A DNA stretch of 33,415 nt, from assembly GCF_008831285.2 (NCBI RefSeq), contig NW_022204762.1, forward strand, positions 1 to 33,415, written 5' to 3'. Both the position numbers and the translations under genes were made by a program. The DNA comes from Nymphaea colorata (taxonomy: Eukaryota > Streptophyta > Magnoliopsida > Nymphaeales > Nymphaeaceae). The notes beneath the pieces were generated by a model that saw only the letters and a program-made list of their open reading frames with translations, was not told the DNA's origin and did not search any database. Positions 1 through 10,553 of the stretch are shown one piece after another. Numbering within the stretch: position 1 is the stretch's first letter; each line of letters begins with the position of its first letter.

Positions 1-1268
1 TCAACACTATTTCTTTATGAACGCAACCAAAGGCGATATGTCGGAAGCTTGATGGTGCCATCAATGCCAACCTCAAACCAAAATCTTTCGAGAGCAAGGG
101 ACCCTTCTACAACAGATCCATCACCATATGAGGACTTGACGCTACGAAGTTGGTTTGTCGTCAGGGACCAGAAGCTAGTGGTGCAACTCAGGTTATGGTA
201 TGTGGAAGACTGAAGTGCTTTAATGTTGACTTCAATTGGTAGGTAAAGTTGTAGTAAAGAACACACAATGTCCATTTGAGGTTTGCCAGTATCGATGATG
301 ACCCAGTAAGATTGGACTTCTAGTGATGTACTAATGTAAAAGCTGCATGACAAACTCTCTATATATAGATGTATCAATGTCTTCTTTTTATAGCACATGA
401 AGGTGCTGCTTCGATAAGTCGAAACAACTGCCTACCAGCCTATTCTCTCATAGATTTAAGTATATAGGTTGTATGGTGGGATTTGAGAAGAAATAGTTGG
501 ACATACGGCCAACTTTCTTTTCTAAATTTTTGTTTTGTCATACAGGTAGAAGTTTTCCAAAACATTTCAACCACGTTTGGTTGCAGGATGTGAACGCTTG
601 TCGCAGTCTCACCTGTTTAGCAGACCCCAACACATTTCACAAGTTAACCAGATAGTCCTCCTCAACTCAATTAAACATGAAAACAAAGAGAATAATCTAG
701 CAATTGAATCTTGAAAGGACCCTTAGATAGCTGGACACAAGTTTCAACCAATTTTTGTTACTTTTCATAAGATAGAGTTGCCAGATCAACTCGTTTCTAA
801 ACTTTTTAGGACACAAGTTTCCATTCTTTCTTACTTTTCAGGCATTGAATTCAGCCGTGACAACCCAGACGAACGTTTCTAGGATCAATTGGCTTTAGTT
901 CTAAACTTCTAAGTTACCGGGGCATTTCCTTGAAATCTGGAATTTGCCAGATATTTCCAGATTTTTGCGGTCAGGCACTGGAATTAGTTCATCTGGTCAG
1001 GCTTCATGAGAATACATGTGGATGGTCATGTTGTTGGTGTTGGCATATCCTGAAGCCAATTGGGAGCACAACTTGAAGCGTAGAGCTGCCCTGCTCAGTG
1101 TGTGGAACTGGAGTGGATGAAGGATCATAGAGATGAGAGAGAGGCAAGTCTTGGTGAATGAGGTCTATCAAGGAGCCGGGAGTTTTGGTTAACATTGACA
1201 GTGTTGGTGAAGATGTTGGTAGGAAAGTTTGATAGTGCAACTGGGAGAAGTTACAGGAGGAGGATCAT
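1..1268 (-). pseudogene. CDR1-like aspartic peptidase (A1 family) pseudogene, 3' end outside window
   Basis: Two reading-frame blocks on the minus strand resemble plant atypical aspartic peptidases of the CDR1/nucellin-like type, which are secreted pepsin-fold proteases. The first block (1240-1004) holds LIDLIHQDLPLSHLYDPS, the propeptide signature that follows the signal peptide in CDR1-like proteins. The second block (398-15) holds the active-site region VIIDTG, then SSTYHNLSC, then YGDGSVVEGSLALERFWF, the flap-side segment of this family. After a frameshift near position 30 the family motif FGC is readable at the window edge. A hydrophobic leader starts at a minus-strand ATG (1268-1266) but meets a stop after five codons and is out of frame with the propeptide. 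The residue after DTG is Lys where Ser is usual. About 600 bases separate the blocks although this family is usually intronless, so I infer an insertion or heavy decay. The family assignment is solid; the exact subfamily is inferred. Confidence 0.75.
400..1003. other. non-coding segment splitting the peptidase relic
   Basis: No conserved peptidase motif is readable between the two coding blocks. The segment contains a perfect 10-base inverted repeat, 933-942 against 955-964, with a 12-base loop, enough to form a hairpin. The segment could be an inserted element, a decayed intron or peptidase sequence mutated beyond recognition. I could not identify target duplications. Confidence 0.35.
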
Positions 1269-1324
1269 GAAGGAGGAGAGGAAGGTGGCTATGGTAATTG
1301 TGGATCTACAAAGAAAACTCCTTG

Positions 1325-1332
1325 TATTTATA
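1325..1332 (-). promoter_or_regulatory. possible TATA box of the aspartic peptidase relic
   Basis: The minus strand reads TATAAATA here, 57 bases upstream of the minus-strand ATG at 1268. Spacing and sequence fit a plant TATA box. AT-rich DNA produces such matches by chance, so support is only positional. Confidence 0.3.
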
Positions 1333-1652
1333 AAGGAGATCTTGACATAGGTTGTGACTAAGGGTGTGGATTTAAATACAAATGGTGGGGAAAAGAAGCA
1401 CATGGTCAAAGTGAGTAGCGTGTGGATTGTTCCACATGTAACAGTTCTTGGTCAAGGAGAAGATGTGGTTATCACATGAAGGAGCAGAGAAAGGGAACAA
1501 CATGAACCCTAGGTTAGAGTAAGGAAAATGTTTGTGAGCATCACTTTATCGTGGGTGGTGGAGGCAGTCGCCCATCCTTAGAGATGATGTTTCATGAAAA
1601 GTCACCTATTGATCAAGGATTCCAGTCAGTTCTATCAGTGCGATGATTTTGG

Positions 1653-2617
1653 GTGTCGGTGGCAAAGAGCACTGGTGTTGTGGACCAAAATGAGTGGGAG
1701 GAGGCATTTGGATTACCAGATCTTGTAGTGTGTGAAATTGAGGGGAAGCAAATGGTCAGACCTTTCAGATGGACTGCTATTGCAATTCTGTTAGGCGGTA
1801 GCTCAAGATTTCGTCTGGATTGGGTGGAAGTTTTTCGCAATTTGTATCAGGAGAAAACAATATTCACTCCTTTCAAAATGACTCTTTTTTATCAAGGCAT
1901 CCTCAAAGCAATATTTAGAGGAAGTTATGCAACAAAAAAAATGGCATGTTCACGATAGGTTTTTGGCCACTAGCAAGTGGAAGTCAGGAATGCCGCTTCG
2001 ACTTCAAGCTGTCACGAGAACCTCTCTAGGGATTCGTCTACCGAAGTTGCCGCTTTATATGTGGAACTGCTAGGTGTTAGCTGGGGTCGTTAAGGTTCTG
2101 GGTAGTTTTTTTGTAGATGCTGATGGCTTCACTTATGGGTTCGATTTGTATTCTTGATGGTGATAAAGTTTTTGAATAAATGGTGGAAGATGAAACAAAA
2201 ATTTGTTTTTGTACCTTATGTGCGGTTTCATTACATTCCATAGGAGATCGTCTCACTCATATGAGGGAGGGAAAAGTGAATACTGAACCCTCAAATGGAT
2301 GGACTCAGGTCATTATTGCTAATAGAAGGTGGAATCTAGGCTCTAAGCAATGCAAGCTATCTAATATTAAATGAAATCAATTTGTGCCTTTTGAAAAAGA
2401 TGTACTTCCTGTTGAAGACCTACGATCTGTGGGTCACGAGTCTCAAGGGATTATCTCATATGAAGTGGTGATGGAATCATCGTCATTGAAGGTTAACCAT
2501 GGTAAAACTATTGCTGAGTATTTCCATGAAACCAAGAAGAAAGCCACAGAAGTTGAGGAGGAATTTTTTCCTGGATTTGGCTTTTTGAACTCCACTAGGA
2601 CTGTACTAATGGACTGA
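1653..2617 (+). pseudogene. LINE ORF1 remnant (DUF4283 / zinc-knuckle RNA-binding protein)
   Basis: ORF1 proteins of plant L1 elements bind the element RNA. The best match lies at 2020-2150, where one frame reads LGIRLPKLPLYMWN followed by LGSFFVDADGFTYGFDLYS. These match the conserved passage of plant ORF1 with its R-L-P-x-L-P-L-x-x-W-N and G-x-F-x-x-x-D-x-x-T elements. A zinc-knuckle-like segment, FCTLCAVSLHSIGD, follows at 2208-2250 but lacks a clean C-x2-C-x4-H-x4-C pattern. An acidic C-terminal stretch extends to 2617. There is an in-frame stop directly after the W-N motif and at least two frame changes. The N-terminal 100 codons (1653-1958) are open but not individually recognisable. 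The start codon is unknown. Confidence 0.65.
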
Positions 2618-2881
2618 AAACAAAAAGATAAAAGGTCTTCCTCTCCTATGAATATTAGTTTGAACAAAAAGATCTCTCCATTCCAAAGAAGTTAACAATT
2701 TTAAGAAGAAGGGTTGTGGGACAACATTTTTTAGGGCTATATAAAGTTCTGGCCCGAAAGAAGGGAAGTTGGCGCAACATGATCCTGACATGGATATCCA
2801 AGGAGCAGAGGATTTCCATAACAAAGAGAATGTTCTCCTGTAGGAAAAGAAGCCTAAGAGGAGTTGCAATTGCCATCAAAT

Positions 2882-3600
2882 GAAGTTTATAGTTGGAATG
2901 TTAGAGGCCTTGCTACTCTAACAATGTAGAAAGATTTTGGCAATTGGGTGATATCTCATCAACTTGGGATCATTTTCATGTTTCGATATCATGTTGAATG
3001 CAGACAACTTCAAATCCTTTTGCAATCACTACGAGGAGTTTTTTTGTTAATCTAATATTGATGTGAATCTTAATGGCGCCATAATTGTGTAGAGTTAGAG
3101 ACAGGCTGATTTTAGATGGACTAGTTGCAAATTAAATAAATTTTGGATGGATTGTTTGTTTATTCATAAAGCTTTGAATCTCAACTTTGATACAATAGGG
3201 GTGTATCTACACCCTGACTTTAGAATTCTTAAAGACCAATTGGTTATGTTAAATACCATTATTGCCAATAAACAAATGTTAGTATTATAATGAAATATTT
3301 TAATTCAACTTATAAGGAGTCTGAAAAATGGGCCTGGCCCTGCTAGACAAGCTTGCTTAGCATTCAATGGATTCATTCAAGATGTTGGACTAAGAGAGAT
3401 TGTGGACAGAAACAGAGCTTTCACTTGAACCAATCTCTGCTCCCCGACAGCACTGGTTCAAAGCAACTTAGATAGATTTTTGAGCAAGTTGAAAATTGTG
3501 GGCAGCTTTTGGTAGAACCAAGAAGTTCTTTAGACCACTCAGCACTTCTCTTTTACATGTAAATTAAATATCTTTGAAACCACATGCAAGAGAAGATGAA
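2882..3600 (+). pseudogene. LINE ORF2 endonuclease domain remnant
   Basis: This is the endonuclease/exonuclease/phosphatase-fold domain that nicks the target DNA to prime reverse transcription. It opens with VYSWNVRGL at 2885-2911, the N-terminal strand carrying the first catalytic Asn. A second block at 3358-3475 reads AFNGFIQDVGLREIVDRNRAFT, a stop, then SNLDRFLSK, matching the conserved interior of plant LINE endonucleases. DHSALL at about 3532 is the C-terminal S-D-H motif holding the catalytic Asp-His pair. The catalytic segment with the E-T motif between 2940 and 3330 is scrambled by stops and frameshifts. The domain is unmistakable from its ordered motifs but not functional. Confidence 0.75.
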
Positions 3601-3765
3601 GATTTAAATAGTTCCTTTATTGAGAGTGTCAACCTAGTTGTAAGGTCATTATTGCAAGAGCATGGAGAGTGGAGTGTAGAGGATGTGCAGTGCTTAAACT
3701 TCTGGCAAAACAGAATAGACTACGACCATGCCTAAGTAATTGGAGTAAGTATAGAACCAAGAAAG

Positions 3766-5480
3766 TTGATACCAGAATTAATGTACTTCAAAAGGTTCTT
3801 ATTGAAATTTATAAGAGGCAAGATATTGACTCTCATAAGTGGTCCACTTCCGAAAATCATATTAGATGTTTTCTTGCGGATGCTCTTTGAGATGAAGGAA
3901 AAGAAAGTAAGGGTATCAGGGCTAAAAAAAGGGGCTAATAACAGCAAATGTTTTCATGCTATGTTCAAGAAAGGTAAAAAAAGTAGACTCTTGCACATGA
4001 AGACAGATGATGGGGAGTTTTATGAGGAGGATCCAATTCTTTCAGCATGTACTTCTCATTTTTAAAGAGTTTTTACACGTGACAACTCAACAAGAATTAT
4101 TATGGATCAGCTTGCTGTTGGTCACTGCCTATTTATAAAAGAAAACTTAACGTTGTTAAGTCCCATTTCAGATGAGGAAGTGCAATAGCTGTTATGGGTG
4201 CCAACTCCAATAGCGCACCAGGTCTGAATGGGTTTCTGAAATCGTTCCTTCAAAAAAGTCGGGGCACGTTAAGGACTAATATTACAGTTGCCACTAGAGA
4301 TTTCTTTTTTTTAGAAAGGAAAGCTTGTTAAGAAACTAGGCCGAAGTCATATAATCATAATTCTTAAATTTGATTCAGCTGTGCACATTTCCAATTTCAG
4401 ACATATTTTTCTTGAGAATAGTGTACTGAAATTTATTTTCAGAATCATGGTTTCAAGAATGAAGAAGGCACTAAAGTGGGTCATTTCCAACATGCAAGGT
4501 GGTTTTTTGAAAGATAGAAACATCCACCAATGTCTTGTTCTTGTGGTTGAGATGGTATACACAATGTCTAAAGCTAGATCAACTAGCTCATGTTGAAGAT
4601 AGACCTATCAAAAGCATATGACATGGTCAACTGGACTTTCTTACAGGCTGCCATCTTGCATTTAGGATTTCATCCTATTTGGACTTAAAAAGTAATAAAA
4701 GTAGTGAAAAATGATTTCTGTGCTCTTGTGATTAATGACCATCAAGGTGAATACTTTGGATCTTCTCATGGTCTGCAATAAGGTTACCTTTATCTTCATT
4801 TTTATTCCTCATTGTCATGAAAATCTTTTCACTTACATTGCAAGCTACAATTCAAAGAAGAATGAATGAAGTACTGCATATTGGAAGAGGCATAGCAGGG
4901 GTTTTTTCTACAATGTATGCTGATGCCATTTTGATTTTCTTAAAAGCCTTCAAGAATGGCTTTCTTTATCTACAATTTTTTTTTCTGTTTGAACTCCATG
5001 CTGGAATGATGATTAACCTTCAAAAATCAGCATTCTTCTTTTTCAAAATGGGCCAAAGCAAGATTGCAAATATTTGTAATCAGTTCGGTGAGAGCCTAGG
5101 ACAGTTTCCCACTCGATATTTGGGTCTCCCACCCAAGCCAATGAATTTGAGAATGTTGGTACGGTTCTTATTTTTTAAAAATACAGAGTAAACTTAGTTT
5201 ATGAAAAAGCATGCTACTTTCCTATGCAGTAGGATCTACTTGATCAAATCAGTATTAGAAGCACTTCGTATTTACTGGATGTTGGTGCTCAAGTGCCCTC
5301 TTGGTGTCATTAAGAAAATGGAACAGATTATGTGCAGTTTTTATAGGATGAGTCAGATGCAGGGGTTAGCCTCATTTACTTGCCTGGAATGTCTTGGCTT
5401 TTTCTAAATAGGAAGGTGGGCTCAGCATTAGAAATCTTAAAGAGGTCAATGAAGCTAATCGGTTGTTTCTAGGATGTACA
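3766..5480 (+). pseudogene. LINE ORF2 reverse transcriptase domain remnant
   Basis: The linker before RT is seen as NNSKCFHAMFKKGKKSRLL (about 3930-4000), matching the N-(S/T)-K-F-F-H element of plant LINEs. RT fingers follow at 4381-4560 with ISNFRHIFLENSVLKFIFRI and MQGGFLKDRNIHQCLVLVVE. The first catalytic motif, [14 protein letters not shown], retains its Asp (codon 4602-4604). The second motif reads YADA instead of YADD (4916-4927), so the second of the paired Asp residues is Ala. Later blocks are FPTRYLGLP at about 5110, then LIKSVLEALRIYWM, then EGGLSIRNLKEVNEANRLFLG from 5414 in another frame. At least four frame changes occur. The order of motifs and their spacing leave little doubt about the family. 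Confidence 0.85.
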
Positions 5481-6720
5481 TTAATTTTTCACCAGGGCAG
5501 ATGGGACTCATTATGCATGAAAAAATATTTGAGTAGGAAAAGTACTTGATATGTGGAAATGGTTCCAAATATTTCTTCTCTTGGGTGGGATCTAAATCTG
5601 TTACTTGAAATGTGATGAATGGGGATCTTGCTAAGTTCTATGGAGGATGTTTTACTCAAGCAGATTCCATTGGATCTGCTTGGGAAGTAGAACCTTTCCT
5701 TCGAAGGTCGGTTAAGTAAATGCTAATACAGCACCACATTGAGCTAAATCTATGGCGACATGTGCAATGCATTGGAGATTGCCTTCAACTTAGGCTCATG
5801 CAAAGTGCAGATTTTCTTTGTTCTAAAGAAAATCGTAAACCTGCAAAGCTCAGGAGCCAAGTTTGGAACCATGTAAGATTAAAGGAATGGTAGTTACATG
5901 GCACAGTGTGGAACGCAAAAGCGTTACCTAGAGCTAACTGGTTTGTGTTTGTTTGTAGTTATTAACATCTACCTGCTGATGCCAAACTTCAACATGTAGG
6001 GTCTTCCATTGTTTCTGTCTTTAAGTTGTGTGGAGGGCATGTGAAGATCTATCTCACTTTCTTTTCTCATATACTAATGCTATGAACATTTAGCAATGCA
6101 TCTATTCATGGTTTGGAGTTGATAAATTCCATACCTCAGACTTTTTCTCTGTCTGGAACTGGTGGTGGAGGAAGAGGTTCTCATGTAAAGAATTCGGATG
6201 GTGTTGGCTTGCCTGCTTCAATATCACAATCTGAAAGCTATGGTGTTTCAAAAATCAGGTGGTGCATAAAGAGGTGGTTAAGCTATCTGAGATTGCTAAG
6301 AGGGAAGTTTGACACTCATGTTGTGAGGTATTCTATAAACAAGAATGAGGACAATATGTAAAACAAGCGATAAATATCTAGCTGCAAACCTTAATTTTCA
6401 GCCATTTTTGGCATTGTCAGAGTAAAGATGAGTGGGGGCTGGAAGTGGCCACATTGTGTTGCAAATGTTTATAAAGTGGCTCGTTTACTATGGTTTAATG
6501 CCTCCCCAATCAGGAAAACCAGGTTGGTGGTACAAAGGTTTCTCTTCTCAAACATGATTAGAATTATGGACTCTGTTCTTGTAGAGAGGATTCCTAAAGA
6601 CTGTCATGTTACTCTAATCACAAACTGTCATGCTCTTAGTTCTCGTGTCAAGGAACTAAGAGAGTGACTCTGGTTCATTGGTAGTCTCAACAGTGAGAAG
6701 GTATTCCATGGTTAAAGATC
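5480..6720 (+). pseudogene. LINE ORF2 C-terminal part: zf-RVT region and possible RNase H-like tail
   Basis: A GNGSKYFFSWVG segment near 5550-5590 corresponds to the short conserved stretch between RT and zf-RVT. The zf-RVT region shows ALPRANWFVF (about 5922), then CEDLSHFLFS (about 6042), then WFGVDKF, WWRKRFSCKEFGWCWLACFN and KNQVVHKEVVKLSEIAKR up to about 6310. These match the C-terminal region of plant LINE ORF2 in which Cys and His ligands precede a Trp-rich stretch. Two stops interrupt it. Further on, GNSFVVDKI (about 6747) and FLSEQEKRVLRLS (about 6870) weakly resemble the end of the RNase H-like domain carried by some plant LINEs; that last point is tentative. Confidence 0.6.
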
Positions 6721-6999
6721 ACTTCTCTTTGGAGGCTATCTCCTTTGGAAACTCCTTTGTCGTTGACAAAATCAAAAAAACAAAAAACAAAAGAAAAGCC
6801 AACATTAATGACACTGAAGGTCACTGATTCATGTCAGACAAATCTTGAAAAGTGCTGACCCTGACCATGGAAAGTTTTCTGAGTGAGCAAGAGAAGAGAG
6901 TGTTGAGGCTAAGTTAGAGGCCAGTTCTTAATTGTGTTTTTTCTGTTGATTTTTTTTCTTTATATTATTTTTCATCATTAATGGAAGGAGAAACCCAGC

Positions 7000-8060
7000 C
7001 CGATTGCATCAGAACGGTTCCTTGTCAAGGAAAGTGTAGCATTTCGGGCCCCCATTGAAGGGAGAAGGTATACATCATAGGGTTGGGGCCCCCATGCATT
7101 TTTGTGGTCTACCTTATTTTAGCAATACAGAGAAAAGTGGTAAGAACAATACTTTTTTGAATATTACCGTTTTCAAGAACGAAGAGCCTCAATGGATAGT
7201 TGAAGGAAGAAGGTTGACAAGTTAACATACTCCTTAGGAAAATAAGGTTCCTAGTGATAAATATAATTATAAATACAGATAAATATATATTAAATAAACA
7301 TATATATATATAATCATTTTAATCTTCTGGATGTTGGACGACTAATAGATTTAAATAATGTCACTGATAAACCCATAAACCATTAAAAAAGTGCCTTAAA
7401 TAGGCACTATTTGATACACTGTTGCTAATACAGCTGCATGCTTTAGTGACCGTTCTTTATTTTTAGTAATAAGACAAGATCTAGGAAATGACAAATTTGA
7501 ATATGTGTGTGTGTGTGGATTCAAATTTGATGGATGCTAGATATTGTCGTATAGCTCAAAATAAAACATTATTTGCTAAAATATAGACATTGCAGGGGTT
7601 TTAGCAACGGTTTATGGTTTGTGGTAGTGTGTTTTTATAATAGTTTATCATGATTTCAACAACAGTTTGTGGTGTTTTCAACCATAGACTTTTAACTTTT
7701 TAATTACCTAACAACACTGGGCATTCAACATGCTATAATTCTCCCATATAAAAGTACTAGTAATATCTTAAGTAGTTTTAATTTTTATAGGTGAAGACTA
7801 AGTAGCACCACTGTATGGAATCTAATGATATTTTAATTAGATTACTATAAACTCATGCACAAAATGACTTTTATCATATCTAAAGGGTGCAAAAGATTCC
7901 ATGTTCGGTTTTAAGCTAGGCCTCTTTCAAATGCATCACCCAAAAATATTAATTAGCTGACAAGAAAGTTCTCAATGATGGGAAACCTCTCACACACACA
8001 AGATCAGTGGGAACTTCGTAGCAAACGTCCTGTATATATGCTGCCAAAACACTATGACTG
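7000..8060. other. AT-rich intergenic DNA
   Basis: There is no coding signal. An AT-rich patch lies at 7258-7310. At 7590-7690 related phrases recur (agcaacggtttatgg, agtttatcatg, caacagtttgtgg), the sort of subterminal repeat seen near ends of CACTA-type transposons or MITEs. I could not find a matching terminal inverted repeat. Two direct copies of ggccccca sit near 7048 and 7087. Confidence 0.4.
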
Positions 8061-8069
8061 ACTCTAAGG

Positions 8070-8440
8070 GTAGGCACTGGGCCAGGCACCAGATGGACAA
8101 ATGGGACCATTTGACCTACTTGCCAGATAAAAAAACACGTTGGGATAGCTTGCCTGGGTCAGGCATTGGGGGCTCGACTTGGCCCAAATACATACCTTTA
8201 TACTTCTTTTTCCCACATTCTTTGGCATAATGCCAGCATTCGACTCCCATACAAACTCTTGACATATTCCTAATGGTTTCAAAAAATTAAAAAATGAAAA
8301 CTGAAGAGTTTCAAATAAGGATAGATATCAGGTTGAGTACAAGATAAACATGAAGTTGATGGCCAGGCCCTGGCCCAATAACTAAACAGAACAGGCTTGG
8401 ACTGCCATAAAGGCTTTGGGTCAGCTTAAGCAAGGCATTG
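8070..8440. repeat. GC-rich-armed small element remnant
   Basis: The left part carries cactgggccaggcacc and gcctgggtcaggcattggg. The right part near 8360 carries ggccaggccctggccc, which is close to the reverse complement of the left arm (shared core GGGCCAGG). An AT-rich centre separates them. This layout resembles short non-autonomous inverted-repeat elements. Exact ends and target duplications are not resolved. Confidence 0.25.
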
Positions 8441-8789
8441 TCAAGCCTTGGACCTAACCCAACCCTTTGACGTCCCCAGGTTGGGTTAAACTGCAGATGC
8501 CCTCTTTGACCAACTCCAATGATGTCATTGATCGATTCCTCAACAATGCCAAACTGCTGATGCTGGACTGTAGATGGTGCGTGTGGGCCCACAGTTTGAG
8601 AGTGAGATCAAGATGGGAGCTACTTTGTCAATATTGTGGAAATTTCTCTCCATGAAATGCAAAATCAAGTGCAAACTTAAAGGAACCCGCAAGCACACCT
8701 GCGTCTTTTAAAATGGGCGATTGGCGATGAATTGGCTAAATCATGCTTCATTGCGAATCACTTGAATAAAGACTGGCTGATTGCCTCAA

Positions 8790-8857
8790 GGCACATAGGG
8801 CAACTGGGCTGCAAGGCAGTTCATATCCAAGGAATTCAAGGTTTGAATCTTGTGGCC
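8790..8857 (+). repeat. tRNA-like (possible SINE head) segment in repeat copy A
   Basis: About 68 bases look tRNA-derived. GGTTTGAATCT at 8840-8850 resembles a pol III B box (GGTTCGAATCC) with two C-to-T-type changes and sits in a small T-arm-like hairpin (CAAG pairing with CTTG). ACTGGGCTGCAAGG about 30 bases upstream is a poor A-box candidate. The flanks ggcacat and tgtggcc nearly pair like an acceptor stem. The equivalent segment in copy B is 23738-23803. It may be a tRNA-derived SINE embedded in the larger repeat or chance resemblance. Confidence 0.3.
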
Positions 8858-8963
8858 ACTGTCACATTCTAATGTGTTATTTCTCTTGTCTGCAAACCAT
8901 GGCAAGAACAACATTCGAGTTGAACAATGTACAGTACGTCCACCTTGGTGGTTTTATGAAGAA

Positions 8964-9039
8964 GATAGTTTCTTCTAAGTAAACATAAATAAATATTAGC
9001 CGATAGTTTCTTCTAAGTAAACATAAATAAATATTAGCC
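8964..9039 (+). repeat. exact 38-bp tandem duplication
   Basis: Units 8964-9001 and 9002-9039 are identical, starting gatagtttcttctaag and ending attagcc. Copy B of the surrounding repeat has only one unit, so this duplication arose after the two copies separated and is young relative to the rest of the sequence. Confidence 0.95.
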
Positions 9040-10200
9040 GATTTGTATAACACTTTGGATCATCCCAAGCCAAGCCCCTACAATTCAAATCGGCTGATTC
9101 CAACCAACTTTTACAAGAGAAAAACAGAATGTGAGAGTATGAAGAATTAAAGTACCATTAAGTTGGATTGATAGGTATCACAATAGGCAACTCCTATTTA
9201 TCAAGAATGATCTAGGAACATGTGGGCTTGTCTGGGCAATTGCCCACACAGGCACACAAAAATTACGAATTTTCTTGCTAAAGCTCCGTAGCTATTTCGC
9301 TGATTAGCATAAGGCATCTCTCGGCCACTAATTTTCTGAAGGGCCTGCCTGTCAGCACTGAATATCTAGCTTCGCCATCGACGAGTAACTGTGTTTTGCT
9401 GTGAACCGATGAGGTCGGTTCTTTTCCTTTGGAAAAACTGTGGAGTCAATGGCTGCTCATCATGTTTGACAAGTCCTGGATTTCTCAAAATGCAATCAGG
9501 GCACGCCAGTCCAAGAAACTGGGCTCGATCCATCGACGGTCCAGCCGTGCTCTTCAGATGGCCGGACCCACCATGCAACTTCTTCTTGATTGATGTTTAA
9601 TATTTATATGGTTCCTACTGAGGCGTTCTTCTAGGTCATGCACACAGACCTCAGGTTGGGTAACAACGCCGGATGCAATGGTTTAGGCTACTTGTCAAAG
9701 AAAGAAAAATGTGACCCATGGTTGCAATGGAAATCTGACACAAGAATATTCCGTGCATGCCTCTCTCTCTAATAGCCCACATGATCCGTTAATCTTTCCA
9801 CCGTCCTTAAGAGCTGTTTTAGAATAAAGAAACAAATCAGGCTGAATCAGAAAGAGAGAGAGAGAGAGAAATGGTGGTGATAGTTGCTCATGAAGAGCCA
9901 GTGAGTGGAGAGCATTCAGCTGAGTTTGGGTAGATTGAGTTGAGTGCCCGGTTAAGGGTACCCAACGTACATACCCAATAGTAAGGGGACATTTTAGTAA
10001 TTTTCAAAAGGTATGTCCTTTATAGTTTTTTTTTTTTTTGACTTCCACTTTTGTCTTCCCAATTTTTTTTTTCGGTGTGAGTTGGGACTATTTTCATCAT
10101 AACCAGTGCACAAAAATTTTTTGCATTAGTATGACACATATATAACCAGGCTTAGAGTTCAGGTGCACATGGGACAACACGAACTGATTGATGAGATGCA

Positions 10201-10510
10201 AGTATGAATGGCAAGAAATAATTTATGGAAACCATTATTATATCTTATCAAGTTATGTAAGGATCCCTATTAATATGAAGCAAGAAATAAATGGATTTCT
10301 TGAATGAAGGCCTTCACACATGTTAATGGTTGCATAGATAAACCCAGAGGTCATAAACATATTTGGTTTGCTTGGCCTTTTGCATTCGTAAGTCCTCTAT
10401 TGCTAAAGTTTATCTTTCATTGATGATTTTAAGGTGATAAATTACTTAAAATTTATATAAGGAAAACAAACATATATATATATATATCTATATATATATA
10501 TATATATATA

Positions 10511-10553
<43 letters not shown>

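Larger units (their letters stand above)
1600..6990 (+). mobile_element. decayed L1-type LINE (non-LTR retrotransposon)
   Basis: Domains appear in canonical plant L1 order on the plus strand: an ORF1 with DUF4283-like and zinc-knuckle-like segments, an ORF2 with apurinic-type endonuclease, reverse transcriptase, a zf-RVT region and a possible RNase H-like tail. The coding path jumps among all three frames and carries many stops, so the copy is dead. The 5' end is uncertain because nothing is conserved before about 1640. The 3' end is placed near 6990, after a T-rich untranslated stretch; an A-rich run at 6770-6798 is an alternative end. I could not find target-site duplications. About 5.4 kb is close to the usual length for plant L1 elements, so the copy looks nearly full length. 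Confidence 0.85.
8440..10200 (+). repeat. dispersed repeat family, copy A (long)
   Basis: This segment is similar to 23318-25325 along most of its length. Examples of shared stretches are the ctaacccaacc region at the left end, tttgtcaatatt, cacataacc, the aataggcaactcctatttat run, and the region around 9400-9600. It contains a private exact duplication at 8964-9039. Relative to copy B it lacks about 300 bases after 9600. Instead it has a stretch (9614-9710) shared with copy C. No coding capacity is recognised and no TG..CA termini, primer-binding site or long inverted termini were found, so its class is unknown. A GA microsatellite lies at about 9851-9869. Confidence 0.75.

Noticed and set aside
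6113-6361. Gly-rich 82-codon plus frame as a separate gene
   Set aside because: A different frame over the same bases carries the LINE zf-RVT region, so this frame is a shadow.
9391-9600. Open plus and minus frames in copy A as a conserved small gene
   Set aside because: The frame is not kept in copies B, D and E, which carry indels there.
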